From assembly GCF_040412425.1 (NCBI RefSeq), contig NC_089782.1, forward strand, positions 42,982,322 to 43,046,321: a DNA stretch of 64,000 nt. Reading direction: 5' to 3'. The notes below the pieces were generated by a model that had not been told where the DNA came from, made no database searches, and worked only from the letters and a program-made list of their open reading frames with translations. This DNA comes from Macrobrachium rosenbergii (taxonomy: Eukaryota > Arthropoda > Malacostraca > Decapoda > Palaemonidae). The position numbers were made by a program, and so were the translations under genes. Shown here piece by piece: positions 24,350-37,850 of this stretch. Position 1 is the first letter of the stretch; every line of letters starts with the position of its first letter.

Positions 24350-24600
24350 ATTTTGAGGAGGAGGAGCTGGAGGATTGTTGGTCGCAGGAGCTGGAGGGGC
24401 GGCTGAAGTCTGCGCAGGAGGGACGTGGCGAAGAAGGGGAAAAAGAAACAAATGAAAAACGCGTTCGGGTCTCATTGGCGATCGGGATATAAACAGAGTC
24501 AATTCTGTTCTATATCGCGTTTTCAAAATGGGTGACCAAGGGAGAATTGTTTGAAAGTTGTTGAAAGGATAAACAATGGTTGAAGTATTTTTTTTTTAAG
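24350..24600 (-). promoter_or_regulatory. CBS 5' leader and probable core promoter region
   Basis: Upstream of the chosen CBS start, the sequence from about 24240 to 24530 is richer in GC and CpG than its surroundings (for example GCGATATAG, CCCGATCGCC, GAACGCG on the sense strand). That suits an unmethylated promoter and first exon. I see no clear TATA box, and the transcription start cannot be fixed from sequence. Confidence 0.35.
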
Positions 24601-26290
24601 CTATCAAATGAAAAATCAAGAGATACAAAAGCTTTCTGAGGTATGAAAACGTAAAACCAAAGCGAATTTGGTTTACGAAGATATTAAAGAGGGACAAATG
24701 GAAAGCGATTTCGGATTTTTGATACGAAAAGATAAAACCAAAAGCGAATTCGGTTTTCTTTTCGTTATCAAAGAACTACAACTATAAGACTAAAACAGCG
24801 TACACGTAAAAGAAGCGACATTTAAGGAAAATGTGTAAGATTAGGATTATTGAGTACTGTTTGTTTAATGAAGACGACAATGATATTATATAAAATCTCC
24901 TAAACTTATTACTTACTTGGAATCAAGCCAGTACCGGTAAGTAGAAACTTTTAGCATATACATATATATAAAAATGTCACATAAAATGTAATACAGAATA
25001 ATGAAATTTACGAAAAAGATATGGGTGTTTATAGGGTTTTGGTAACTGTCAGACTAGTGGAACGGTACAATTCTAAATCAGTTTGACCAATAATCAAATT
25101 ACCCTTGTCAATTAAAACCAACTAATCATAATACAAATAGATATAATGCTGTCTTGAGTAGAATACAGTGTCGTGTTATTGTACCTGTTAAATGATCTAC
25201 AGTTATATACATGTATATCAATTAAATTTTAATCTATAAAAATCATGTCAATGCTCTTTTATGCATAATTTCAGGTATACAAACATATACATATACATAA
25301 CCATGGACCTTTTAACCACTAATGACAGTAATTCTAAAGTAATTTTTTTTAAGTTCATAAATACTTTCAACTATAAATGTGTTTATATATAAAGTCAATA
25401 TCACATAAAATGCACAAAAAGTCCATGTCCAGTTATCTAGATTGTCTAAAAGCAAACATGCAGTTTATTGACTAAACACACAGAAGTTTTAAAGATTCCT
25501 TAATGATTAGTTACATAAACAAATTCTATCATTTTCCCGACACACTTCTTAGCCATTATTTTTTCTCGCCACATTCATCCCCTTATCAACAAATATGACA
25601 GATATAAATATGAGATGCCAGGCATCTTGAATTCTGAACTTATAACTTCACTTAATCTGCAAATGCTGGGTTTCGGTAGTACGTTAAACCAGCACCATTT
25701 TCAAGTATCTTTTAACATCTTTTGGTTCTACCAAGAGACGATATATTTTCTACACGGGTGAGACGACCGTGTGACACGGAACTTATAAGCAGGCTTTGTT
25801 CAAATCTAATCTGATGGGAAACACGTCCGTCCGCTAACGTGGTACTAATTATAACGCACACTCGAGAAACTACTTGAAAATATATAATAAAGAACAATAC
25901 TTCCCGGTAACCGTCATGATGTGAAGACCGATTCACTTAACAACGTTCAAGTTTCTGAACGGTGACTTGTATACAATTCAGTGAGATATTATATCAAAGA
26001 ATGAAAATTTGTTTTCACTTTAAAACAAAAAGAATTAAGCTTTAATACTGGAACAACTTCGAGTCGTTTTCCAATCCTCCTTACAAATGTGGGATACTGA
26101 CCAATGCAAGATGGGCAATGAATCTATACAAACAATTTTCAAATCCAGTGACCTTATACTGGCCCGAACGATGGATGGGAAAACGCTTAGTCAACAATAC
26201 GTACGTACGAGTATTTGCGCGACCAAGAGCGCGTTTAGATGAAGTAAGTTACAAGAACCTAGTTGCACCGATATGTGCAACACTGAAGAA
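24601..26290. other. Upstream of CBS, nothing recognised
   Basis: AT-rich. No frame above 75 codons resembles a protein, and there is no long repeat. It could hold distal promoter or untranslated exons that cannot be seen from sequence. Confidence 0.6.
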
Positions 26291-26669
26291 CAGTGATTCT
26301 TAAACTGGGGGGCGCGCCCCCCGAGGGAGGCGCCGGAAGCTTCCAAGGGGGGCACAAGCAGAGTTGCCAGACGGTGCCAATTATTTTTTTAATTTGTGAT
26401 GTTACTTGCAAAATTGCCAAAAACGTTATCACTGCTTCCATATATTTTCTAATCATTATCTCAAAACATGCCAAACATTCAAAATATAAGTCAATTTTAA
26501 TTTCAAATCTTGTTTATGAATTGTCTTTTATTATGATAAGTATAATAGCATACAAATAAACAGTATATTGTTTATAGATTATAGTTGGCAAAAATTTCAG
26601 GGGTGGGGGGGCGTTCATACTTAATGCAGAGGGGGGCGCAAGGCAAAAAAGTTTTAGAACCTTTAGCTG
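26291..26669. mobile_element. hAT-like non-autonomous element
   Basis: The left end CAGTGATTCTTAAACTGGGG and right end ..AGTTTTAGAACCTTTAGCTG form a degenerate inverted repeat of the CAGTGGTTCTTAAACT kind known from hAT elements. Next to both ends is a GGGGGGCGC block. It is 379 bp with no open frame. The target duplication was not recognisable. Confidence 0.6.
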
Positions 26670-27630
26670 TCCGGTAAACATACATACACATACACAGACT
26701 TTTAACAAGTTTAAAGAGTCAAAATCAAAAGTTAAACATTCACTTTACTCCAAAAATGACCTCCCATACAAGTACTTAAACAAATTTAATATTCAGCCTA
26801 GTTTACTAATGTTCATTTCACGTTTAGTAAAGTAAACATGCAGAGCTCATTACTAGCACTAAACACTTTAAGATGCTGCAAATTTACACACAGTCAATAT
26901 TATTATGGAAAAGAATAAATATTTACAAACATGCATATAGCAATTAGTTTTCTTTTTACATTTAGCATCCTAATTAATTCTATAACTTCAGCTCCCATTG
27001 TTTTAAAAGTAATTTTTTTTATTAATTCATTTCTGAAACTTCGTATTAAGAAAGTATTGGTAACTTTTTTTTATTTACACTTCATTCGTAATCTCAATTT
27101 TTGGAATTTCAATTATTGTACAAAAACTTTTTATTACTACTTTTAGTTAGGAGACTACACCGATTTTTAATTACAACTCGCTTACTGATACGATTAGTAA
27201 AGTATTACGTACACTAAATAATTACGTAAAGCATCACGTCTATGTACAAGTCTACATTCGTCATTTGTTTTCAAACACAATAATCCACTGATTTATCCTT
27301 GAATATATATACATTTTCAAACAATAACAGTAATAATAATGAGATGTACTTGGAAACAGTTAAAATGTAATTTGGCAAATTTTATGAGGGGCTCCAAGAC
27401 ATTTCAAGAGACGATGCGAACACGAATTTCAAATGAATAAATAAATGAATAAATTATAAACACAAAAACTGTCAAAAGTTCATAACCAGTCGGTGTCTCC
27501 TCTCTCGTCTCAGTCAAGAAGCAATTCAATAAGTTTCAAGATCAACATCCCTGTAACAATGTCATGTATGAACACTCATCAAGAAAGGCCATATGAATGA
27601 CATTCAAAAGTGGAATTCTTTTCTTAGGAT

Positions 27631-27681
<51 letters not shown>

Positions 27682-29862
27682 TAATAAAATAAAAATGCTG
27701 AAGCTAACTTTACAAATCCAATATGACTATTGTGGTGGGGTCTTTCGGGACTCCTCTTGCACAGAGCACCCAAACCACAACACTCGCAACATTGGGAAAA
27801 TTGGGTAAAATTGGCTAAAACAAGACAATGCAGATTATAATCACAATACACTGCGTAAAAACACGAAGGTTTCCTAATATAAAAAATCTAGCAGATTAAA
27901 ACCACAAAAATTCAGGCAATGAAAAAAAAAAATACACAGCACTCGGGGCACAGAAAAGGCGCCAAAAACAGCAGAACACCGAAAGCTTTTAGCACCGCAA
28001 GCTTTGGTACATGCTGCGATCGAATATAAACAGGAAACCCCCATGGAAAATACTCTCAAATAAAATTCCCTCTAAGAAAAAACCTTATTTATAAGTTCAA
28101 CTAAGTCCCAAAGCCTAGTTACGTAAACTTGCTGGTGCCATGATTTTGCTAGGGGCATGAACGGACTTAGGCCTATGAGTAAGCCTTGAAAAATCAATTC
28201 AGTTCTTGCCCCGCAGGATTCAATAAGGCTTCACTGTCATGGATTTTCTTAACTTTTACTGGTCCAACTAATTTTTGATTAGAAGCCCAGTACAGGATTC
28301 AGCAGGGTGAATTAGTGACAAAAGGAAATTAAAAATTATTTGCTGGATATAATATAAAGCTTACTTCATGTCCTCAAAATCATGGCAAACATTTCTCTAT
28401 TTTTTGTTCTTTCTAAACAAAATCATTTCTGTTTCCCCTCTATCCAAATCAAACAAGTGATCACTTAACAACCGTATCTTGTAAAGAAAAAAAAAAGGCT
28501 CTATCGAAATACAGAAATATTATGAAGTAGCTGAAAAAATGAAATACTCAAGTAAAGGGTCTAGGCTCTGAAAAATATCAGCCGTAGCATTAAAAAATCT
28601 ATTATTTGTACAAGTAAATGACTATTTGTCGACCCAAGCACAAAAAAAGGGGTAATCATTAGAAAAAATATGCTAAAAAAAAAATTACAATCCCAGACTA
28701 TAGGTCTATTTCCCCGCGTAGGCAAAAATGACATAAGCAGAGCAGAAAATGAAACAGAACCACTTAAAATCCATTCAGAACAGAACATTTAGCAATATCA
28801 CTGAAAAAAGTAGAGTGGAATCATTATTCTTTTTCATTCCGCTTGTAACAGCCTGGTTCACTTTTAACACAGAGAAAGAGATAGCGGATATAATTACAGA
28901 CAGAGAGAGTGTCACACACACAAAATGTCCTTCCTACCGGTTCGTCCTCCTGTGGGATAAAAAACGGAAAAAAGAACCGTAATCTGTTTGTCTCGTGATC
29001 TTTTGGGTATTGGGAAAGAACGGGGAGGGGCAGGGGGAGGGGGATGGTGACGAGAATTGGAGGATTGAAGATAGGAGGGGAAGGGGTTTTGTTCCTTGAG
29101 AGATTACTGGACATTACATTAAAGGTACTGGAGGGGTGGGGGTGTAATCTAAAGAAATTTGAAATGATTTGGGGGGGGAGGGTAGGGTGGAAGGGAGAAT
29201 TCAAGGATTTCTCAAAGGCAGATATACCTCTGCAGATGCATCTGAGAATCCCTAGAACTCTTGGGTTAGACTGGAAAAATAACAATCACAAACTGTCAAT
29301 CTATTGTTCAATCAGTCGAATACTTTAAAGACATAATTAACCACCATTTTAATCAGTTATTTAAGCTTTCGAAACTGCGTATGACAACACAAGAACTTTA
29401 AGGATAAGTGATCTCAAGACTACACAACTGGTTTAAAAAATTCTACACATTACAAGCAATACATCAAACCTAAGAATTGGAGCTACATTTAGAAATGACA
29501 CAGTTAGATGAAGGAGGATGGTTGGAAGATTCCGCTGCTCATGAAAAAACAAATCTAAAGCTTTCTATAACTACTTAGTCTACAGAACTAAAAGCGAGGT
29601 AGGAAAAGTTATGTAGGACACCTGAGCAAAAATGTGTTTGTTTTGTGGTCTAACTACAAAGAAGTTTCGCTGAAGATCTCCAAACTGTGAGGAAATTGTT
29701 GAAAGATAAGTGCCCTTCAAATGCTACTACCCTTCCCGTATCTGGAATGCATTCCTGGTCCAAAACAAAGGAAAAACGTAATGTCCAGCTTTTTCACAGC
29801 GTTTTGGAAATACTGTTTGGGGTGCAATGTAACCATAAGTGTACATATTCAACTAGTGGAAA
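26670..29862. other. No gene recognised
   Basis: Contains one (TAA)n array and a purine-rich GGGGAGGGG-type segment around 29015-29190 that keeps both strands open by chance (a 153-codon minus frame of low-complexity Pro/Ser/Leu). No homology is recognisable. Confidence 0.55.
27632..27690. repeat. (TAA)n microsatellite
   Basis: About 16 TAA units followed by AAATAATAAAAT. Confidence 0.95.
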
Positions 29863-30380
29863 AATTAATACTTCATTGTCTTCAAAAATTTACAGTAAGA
29901 AAAAAAAAAAGATTCACACAACTTTACGATTTACGACCAAACCATTTCACTGACTTCAAAAAATTTACAGTAATAAAAAAAAATTCAATAACGTTATGAT
30001 TTATATGAAAAAAAAAATTCGACTTATGATTTACCAAACCATTTCACTGTCTTAAAAAATTTATGATTAACAAACCATTTCATTGTAAAAATGAAAAAAA
30101 TTCACACAACGTTATGATTTGCGACCAAACCATTTCACTGCCATCAAAAATTTACAGTAATGAAAAAAAAAGTTCACACAACGTTATGATTTACGACTAA
30201 AACATTTCAATGTCTTAAAAAATTTACAGTAAGAAAAAAAGATTCACACGCTATGATCTGAGACTAAACCATTTCAATGTCTTCAAAAATTTTCAGTAAA
30301 AAAAAAAAAAAATTCACATAACGTTATGATTTGCGACTAAACCATTTCATTGTCTTCAAAAATTGACAGTAAGAAAAAAA
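29863..30380. repeat. Degenerate ~60-75-bp tandem repeat with poly-A runs
   Basis: About seven copies share TTCAAAAATTTACAGTAA, a run of A, TTCACACAACGTTATGATTT and ACGACCAAACCATTTCAC. Copies vary in the A-run and carry partial deletions. No coding frame survives. Confidence 0.85.
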
Positions 30381-31216
30381 ACGAGTACCTACATTATTTT
30401 TAATCATACACAAGACTAAAAATCTCACTGACTGACCATCTAAATTAGGTTCGCATGGGGTCACCGAGTATGTGAAGCCTCAGCACCTTTTTAAAGACGA
30501 CTGTCTTCTCAAGTTCTCAAAGTTACACTGAAAGCCTGCTAATCACAAAGCGAGAAACATCACAAGACCAGTGAAACAGAACAGGGCAGAGAAAAAGGCA
30601 ATTTTTTCAGGAAAGAAGGCATAGAACGTGGATGAAGGCAGTATTGAAGAGAGGATATAAGCTTCCTAAACTGACAAAAAACAGGCGGAACGAGGCTAAA
30701 GCGTGGCGATGAGTCTAGCATTATGTTGGGAGAAAGTGGTGGAATGCATCCGTTAACAGACGCCGTTGTACCAAGACGGGACGTAATCTCCGCGGGATCA
30801 ATACTGAATGCTGAGCGTAATGCACATCAGGCATGCAATGGGAAAATACGCAGGGCGTATTAGTCTCTCGTATGGATGCAGCATTAACACTATGCAGGAT
30901 GTAATTACACTTGAATAATGGCACTTGCTTAGTAGAGGCTTTCAGCCATCTCTAAGAAAATGTACGGTTGTCTCATGAATGGTATAGAGGTTGGCGCTGT
31001 GTTCTTTTAAACGCATACTATGCACTTCCAAATACAAAAGCACTAACAAAGGCGCAATTTAATAATAATAATAATAGTGTTAAGTGTGTGGGAGTAATGT
31101 ATGTCGCAAAACCGTTCAGTGAAAAAAAATACATTGTACTGTCGTATGAAAATCATACGTTTGTTTGAAATGTGTCTCCAGATTACTGACTCATGTATGT
31201 CTGATCTAAATTTTCT

Positions 31217-31217
<1 letters not shown>

Positions 31218-31260
<43 letters not shown>

Positions 31261-31261
31261 T
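31218..31261. repeat. (TAA)n microsatellite
   Basis: About 14 TAA units; a short (TAA)4 lies at 31062-31075. Confidence 0.95.
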
Positions 31262-31617
31262 ACTGGGGCATAATATCACAATCCAAGGCAACTGTAATGG
31301 CCAGCATTCGACTCTCAGACCTTGGACTTGACAGGTAAGACTAATTTTACTCTTATTCATCTGTAAACGAGATACTTTTTTATTTTATTTTTTTCCTCTG
31401 AATGGGATATTCGATAATTATTGTTCCGCTTTGCCAGCCTGAATCCGGGTGAGATTTTTTCAAACTTGAGAAATCTCTTCAGTCCCAGTAAGTGAGCTAG
31501 GGTTATATACCTACAGAACTGTTAATAGATGCTGGCTCACTTTCTTCACGGAAACTGGAAATATGAAAGCTACGGATAAAGTGAAAATTAATGAAGAGCC
31601 ACAACATCCCAGCCTCA

Positions 31618-31735
31618 GTCAAACATGGCCTTTGGTACGCATACTGATGAAAATCACTAACGAGTACTTCTGTCTTTGTCAAACAAGGCCTTTGGTAAGC
31701 ATTCTGATGAAAACCAGTAACGAGTACTTCTATTT
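31618..31735. repeat. 60-bp direct duplication
   Basis: TCAAACATGGCCTTTGGTA and TCAAACAAGGCCTTTGGTA begin two copies exactly 60 bp apart, each ending AACGAGTACTTCT. A short + ORF spans them because 60 is divisible by three. Confidence 0.85.
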
Positions 31736-33049
31736 CCTATGTGGAAAGTAACATGTCTGATACAACAAACTAGGACAAGTCTTGATAAGGAAGACAAAAC
31801 CTGAATACTCCAAAACCTAAACAGTTTTCTTGTTCCGGAAGTCTATAAATTTCTCTGAAGGAAATGGACATCACGGTGGCTCCTGGCTCAAGGAAACCAA
31901 TTGCACATAAAGTAAGTCACCTTAAAATCCAAATAAAAGTTGCTAAATTTTCTCTCGAACCCCTTGTTTAGGAAGACACGGTACCATTCCCTTCAAAGAC
32001 AAGTTTTCCAAATTCCTCTAGATTCCTGGTCACCTAAATTCCCTCAAGTTTCGAACAGAGATTCTCGTAATTCATTTGCAGATTCCAATACAGGGGCGGG
32101 TCTCAAAGCCACTTTCAGTGTATCTAGTTTGCACATTTTCAAAAAGCCCTTAACCACTTAAGAAAGTCCTTGGCCACTTAAGGAGTTGCCAAAGTTGCCC
32201 TCACTGACGAGTTTCCTCAGATCCCTTAAATTTCGGGATCACCAGTTAATGTCATGTTATAGCGAGAATTAATGGGACGTGGCTATCTATCTTCCACATG
32301 GAAAAATTGCGTACTGCGGTTTAATAAACCAGATGTGGGGCTGGAATCCCCACGGGGAATGAACGAGGGGCGACCTGGGAGAGCATAAAATCTGGACCTT
32401 AAATTAGAAAGCGGGTAAAATTAGCATCAGGTCGGCGGAATCTCCCAAAGCAAGTCACGCAACTCATCTGACAAAGTAGTCGACACGACGCCAATATTCG
32501 AAATTGCCTCGTGCGTAAAAAAAGATAGCAATGAAAACTGGTGTTTGGGAAGGTACCGCCAATTTGCGAGGGATCTTTACTTGTTTATTTCGACTTTTAA
32601 GTTTCTTCGGTCCAGACTTATAAGGAAAATTAAGCATTTCTGGTTTCATTCATCGACAACTACTAAAGATCTAAAAAAATTACAAACGAACCAAAGGAAT
32701 GGAATATTTATAGAACACTTTATTTTCAGAATAAGATTTCAACTCCGCACCACATGAAAATATGTTAAAAGTCAACCCAGTGAAGTCGCTCCAGACCAGA
32801 TATTGTAAAAGTTGACAGCACCATACAACAATACCAGTAACAAAATAAAATAATAAAAAATAAAAAAAAAAGACAATTATCTATCGAAATATCACAATAA
32901 AATTTTCCCCGTTCTAAAAACTAAATCTGAGCCAGAATTGCATTTTGCTTCAACAAACACAGAGTTGTTGACGACACCAGTGTATTTTTCCTTGCACTAG
33001 AAGACAATATTGTTATCCATAACAATTTATATTGAATCCCAAAACGTTT

Positions 33050-33600
33050 TAATAAGAGACAATGGTTCCCAACACGCAGTTTATAGCTAGCCCCAATCCC
33101 CATTTCCTTCGTAAGCCTGTGAAAAAACGAAAGAAAGAAAAGTTAAGACATCGGGCCCACCAGAAAACTCCCAGCATGCGTGAATCCCAAAACGAACGAC
33201 CCGTATCGCAGCAGCCTGTAATCGTGTCTTTTTTTTTCTTTTCTTATTTTTAATCAACAACGGTCGAACATTACATCTTTTTTAAATGTTCTTCCCCAGT
33301 TTCCCGTAACAATCAATGAAGTCACGAGAAACGGTGCATGCGGAAGTAATTGGGTGAAATGCACACACACACATACACACAAACACTCGGTAATAACAGA
33401 CGCGGTGCTCGTGCAACGCAAGATGACATGCAGGGTACGGAGCAAGGGCAACCATTATGCAATTGCGAAACGTAAACAACTTCGAAAGGATGGGAGTACC
33501 GTGGAATCACAAACACAGGCATTAACGAATTTCTCCCGACTCACGGTAGGTTTTCCAGGTAAGGGTACTGTGACGTGACGGGAGTTCTGTTACGGTCAAC
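33050..33600. other. CpG-elevated stretch with short + frames
   Basis: Two + strand frames have basic, coding-like content: one from ATG 33062 (KPVKKRKKEKLRHRAHQK) and one ending at TTTTCCAG|GTAAGG (33557). They do not resemble proteins I know. CpG density is higher than nearby, so a first exon or promoter is possible. Confidence 0.2.
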
Positions 33601-34147
33601 ATGCAAGGGCGGGGAAGGGACTACAGGTATGTGCATACATACACACATTATGTACGTGTGGACATTCTCAAGACTTTTTTTTTTTTCATGCTGCTGTTGT
33701 ACTGGTCGACGGAAAATGATGGCATGACACTATGCACAAAAATTCGATGATTCTTACGCATCAACTTAACAAAAATCCGAAGTTCTTGACAACCAGATTT
33801 CAAGAGTGGAAAGTTTCTTTTCGAAGGACCTATAATCTCGTTCACACGACATCCAGGCGTCTACAGTCTCCTTACTGAAGGGATAAAGGGAAAATATGAA
33901 CTACCGAATAATAAATTTTATTCTTGATAATATATTTACCGAGTAAGAATTGGGGAGGTGTGGGGCAGAATTCGTAACGTACGTGTTTTAAAAACACTTT
34001 ATGCATCTCTTATTTAGTTGCATTTTCTTCTTTATCTTATTTATCTTTGCTCTGTTTCTTTGCTGTTTGCATAAGAGTTCCTATGAATACTTTTTAAGCA
34101 AGTTAACAAAATAATAATCTCATTATCATGATATAGATTCCCATTGC

Positions 34148-34148
<1 letters not shown>

Positions 34149-34178
<30 letters not shown>
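34149..34178. repeat. (TATG)7 microsatellite
   Basis: Seven TATG units. Confidence 0.95.
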
Positions 34179-35788
34179 GCTTTATGGGGTTAAGGAAATC
34201 AATATTTTCATTTTGCATGAAAAATTTTTTAAAAGTATTAATTTTTTATCCTAAGCATCCCCTGTTGCTGCTAAGATTAAGTTTCCCTTGTACGAGCAAG
34301 GGGTCTTGCTCCGCAAACAGCCAGCATGAATACCCGTGAACTTTTTCCTCTTGTAAACAAAATTCAACCTTCATTGCACTTAAACCAACTACTGATCCAT
34401 GTCCTCGAATTCCCTTGACAACTCCAATGAAAATTATCGAGAATCCCCCGGATGGCTTATCAGCACATAATAAGATTTCTGCCCTTTGCAACTATACATC
34501 AGTTTTTTAGCTTTGCACCAAGTTTGAATAGTATTATGCCCTGAATTATTTCCGTTTTCTATCTAGTCAAAATTTTCTTTGAACATTTTGTAGTGCATCC
34601 CAAGGGAAAAAAAGAGAAAAATGTAATATTACAATCAGTTTAAATCAATCTTTAAACACATCTCAGTTTCACTGAACTTATTTACAGAATATGTGGCACA
34701 CCGTTAGTCGGACTTACTGTGCCTACTTCTATAACGCCAAATCCCACAATACTTCCAAGAGTGTAAAAATGCAGACAATCAATATATAATTCGAAACAGA
34801 CCACGGTACACTGAGCTAGGTTGGGGTGACTATATATACTGTACATATACTGTATATACTGAAGTATTCAACGGAGCCAAATGGTAATATAACAAATGTT
34901 GTATCGTCATATTTTGTTATAGCAATTTGAAATTTCTCATCTGTCCTCATTTAAAATACGTACACGGGCGCACGCCAAGAGAAATAAAGCACAAATACGC
35001 TCAAAGATTGGTTACTTCTATACCACAGCTACCAAAGAGAAATGTGGTTTTCACAACAATATATCGCAAGCAGCGATACTGGTATAAAATCTATTCATGC
35101 TATGCTAGCTCGTCAATCTGTATGCACTCTCCTGCTTACCTAATTCTCAAGAGAGGGGATTCTAATATGCTTCTACTTGAAAAGAGATAGGAATTATTTT
35201 CTGAGCAACTTCTCTAACTATGAAAGAGAACTGATTCATCCTTGCTCGTACTAATGCTATCAAATGTACAGGGTGTGCTGAATAGAAATAATTTCTCTGC
35301 AAATCTTTCTTCCTCCTATTTCCATCCTACGGAACGCTTATATCCCTACTAACAACTTTGAAATTTCTCCAGCGATCCTAGGCACCATGTCATTCCTGCA
35401 GCCAGGAGTCACACCAATTATCACAAAAAAAAAAAAAAACTCAAATCCCTTGAAGGCAATTTACTCAAACGAGGCTAGACTATCTTCCTGATTGTAGGCA
35501 ATACTGCGGAGGGTTCAAAGGTCGTTCATGAGCAACAGAGGCAAAGGACACGCCATTGCATCTAGAGATTGAACATATATACATATGGTCAGCCCCCAAG
35601 CCCCGCTCTCCACCCAAGCTAGGGCCTGGGAGAACCAGAGATTGGCTGCTGATGACTCGGTAGATAAAACACATGGGCTCCCCTAAGCCACGCTCCCTTG
35701 GAGGGAGCATTTCTGCTTACTTTACAAAAAAATAAATAATTAAATAAATAAAGCAATAACACAAGACAATTTCAGAAAATAGACAAAC

Positions 35789-37850
35789 GTCTAAGGTAAC
35801 AACTACAAAGGTGGGGGATTCTTGTAAAGCCACGATTTCACGTTGCACACTCTTATTACAAAAAAAAAAAATAAATAAATAAATAAACTTTAAATATCAA
35901 TCATTAGCAGCACTTAACTTCAGTCGGTTCTAGCACTCTCTAAATATTATCATTATTATTATTGTGACAACGTGGTTTACCACGACCAAAGAACTACAGT
36001 TCTTGAATTACACAAGGCTCGCTCGAAGCTGTTATTGAACTGGAGGTGAAAACTGGGGCAACCTAATCTACAATCAATATTACTTGTAAAATTCTCGCCA
36101 GTAACAGAAAAAGAGACTTCTCTCTTAGAACCTGACAAAAGGGAATACACATAAATTTCCGGATTAAAGAATTTCCTTCGCAAATTTCAAAAGAATCTGA
36201 CACTGCAGACTTAGATTTATGATAAAACTATTAACACATAAAAATAAACACACACGCACACACTAGCAGATAATACACTTTCATACAGGCCGGAATTATT
36301 ACCTCTGCATCACGTAACGACAATAAATCGTATAAGCCGATACAAAAAAAAAAGAATTCAATTATAAATGAAAATGTAAGATCGAAAATCTGATACGAAT
36401 CGAGTTTGAAAGTAAACGCCTTACCTTTTTTATCAATGCTGATAAGTAATCATTAATTCCTTCATTTCATTATTTTGGTCTAAGGTAACAACTACAAAGG
36501 TGGGGGATTCTTGTAAAGCCACGATTTCACGTTGCACACTCTTATTACAAAAAAAAAAAAAAAAAATAAATAAATAAACTTTAAATATCAATCATTAGCA
36601 GCACTTAACTTCAGTCGGTTCTAGCACTCTCTAAATATTATCATTATTATTATTGTGACAACGTGGTTTACCACGACCAAAGAACTACAGTTCTTGAATT
36701 ACACAAGGCTCGCTCGAAGCTGTTATTGAACTGGAGGTGAAAACTGGGGCAACCTAATCTACAATCAATATTACTTGTAAAATTCTCGCCAGTAACAGAA
36801 AAAGAGACTTCTCTCTTAGAACCTGACAAAAAGGGAATACACATAAATTTCCGGATTAAAGAATTTCCTTCGCAAATTTCAAAGAATCTGACACTGCAGA
36901 CTTAGATTTATGATAAAACTATTAACACATAAAAATAAACACACACGCACACACTAGCAGATAATACACTTTCATACAGGCCGGAATTATTACCTCTGCA
37001 TCACGTAACGACAATAAATCGTATAAGCCGATACAAAAAAAGAATTCAATTATAAATGAAAATGTAAGATCGAAAATCTGATACGAATCGAGTTTGAAAG
37101 TAAACGCCTTACCTTTTTTATCAATGCTGATAAGTAATCATTAATTCCTTCATTTCATTATTTTGGTCTAAGGTAACAACTACAAAGGTGGGGATTCTTG
37201 TAAAGCCACGATTTCACGTTGCACACTCTTATTACAAAAAAAAAAAAAAATAAATAAATAAACTTTAAATATCAATCATTAGCAGCACTTAACTTCAGTC
37301 GGTTCTAGCACTCTCTAAATATTATCATTATTATTATTGTGACAACGTGGTTTACCACGACCAAAGAACTACAGTTCTTGAATTACACAAGGCTCGCTCG
37401 AAGCTGTTATTGAACTGGAGGTGAAAACTGGGGCAACCTAATCTACAATCAATATTACTTGTAAAATTCTCGCCAGTAACAGAAAAAGAGACTTCTCTCT
37501 TAGAACCTGACAAAAAGGAATACACATAAATTTCCGGATTAAAGAATTTCCTTCGCAAATTTCAAAGAATCTGACACTGCAGACTTAGATTTATGATAAA
37601 ACTATTAACACATAAAAATAAACACACACGCACACACTAGCAGATAATACACTTTCATACAGGCCGGAATTATTACCTCTGCATCACGTAACGACAATAA
37701 ATCGTATAAGCCGATACAAAAAAAAGAATTCAATTATAAATGAAAATGTAAGATCGAAAATCTGATACGAATCGAGTTTGAAAGTAAACGCCTTACCTTT
37801 TTTATCAATGCTGATAAGTAATCATTAATTCCTTCATTTCATTATCTTGG
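35789..37850. repeat. Three tandem copies of a ~687-bp unit
   Basis: Copies run 35789-36477 (689 bp), 36478-37165 (688 bp) and 37166-37850 (685 bp). They are nearly identical; differences are mostly in a poly-A run near the start and a few single-base indels. Each copy holds the same minus-strand frame (about 68 codons, MRRKFFNPEIYVYS..). It is open in copies 1 and 3 and shifted in copy 2 by one extra A. Either a very recent local triplication or an assembly artefact. Confidence 0.95.

Larger units (their letters stand above)
30381..35788. other. No gene recognised; scattered simple repeats
   Basis: Holds the repeats listed separately, a CpG-bearing 62-codon + frame at about 30673-30861 with no known relative, and a GC-richer segment at 35500-35720 (CCCCAAGCCCCGCTCTCCAC..) that looks like part of a dispersed repeat. 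Confidence 0.5.

Noticed and set aside
28824..29285. 153-codon minus frame, Pro/Ser/Leu-rich
   Set aside because: Arises from a G-rich/C-rich low-complexity segment; the + strand is open too, and nothing is recognisable.
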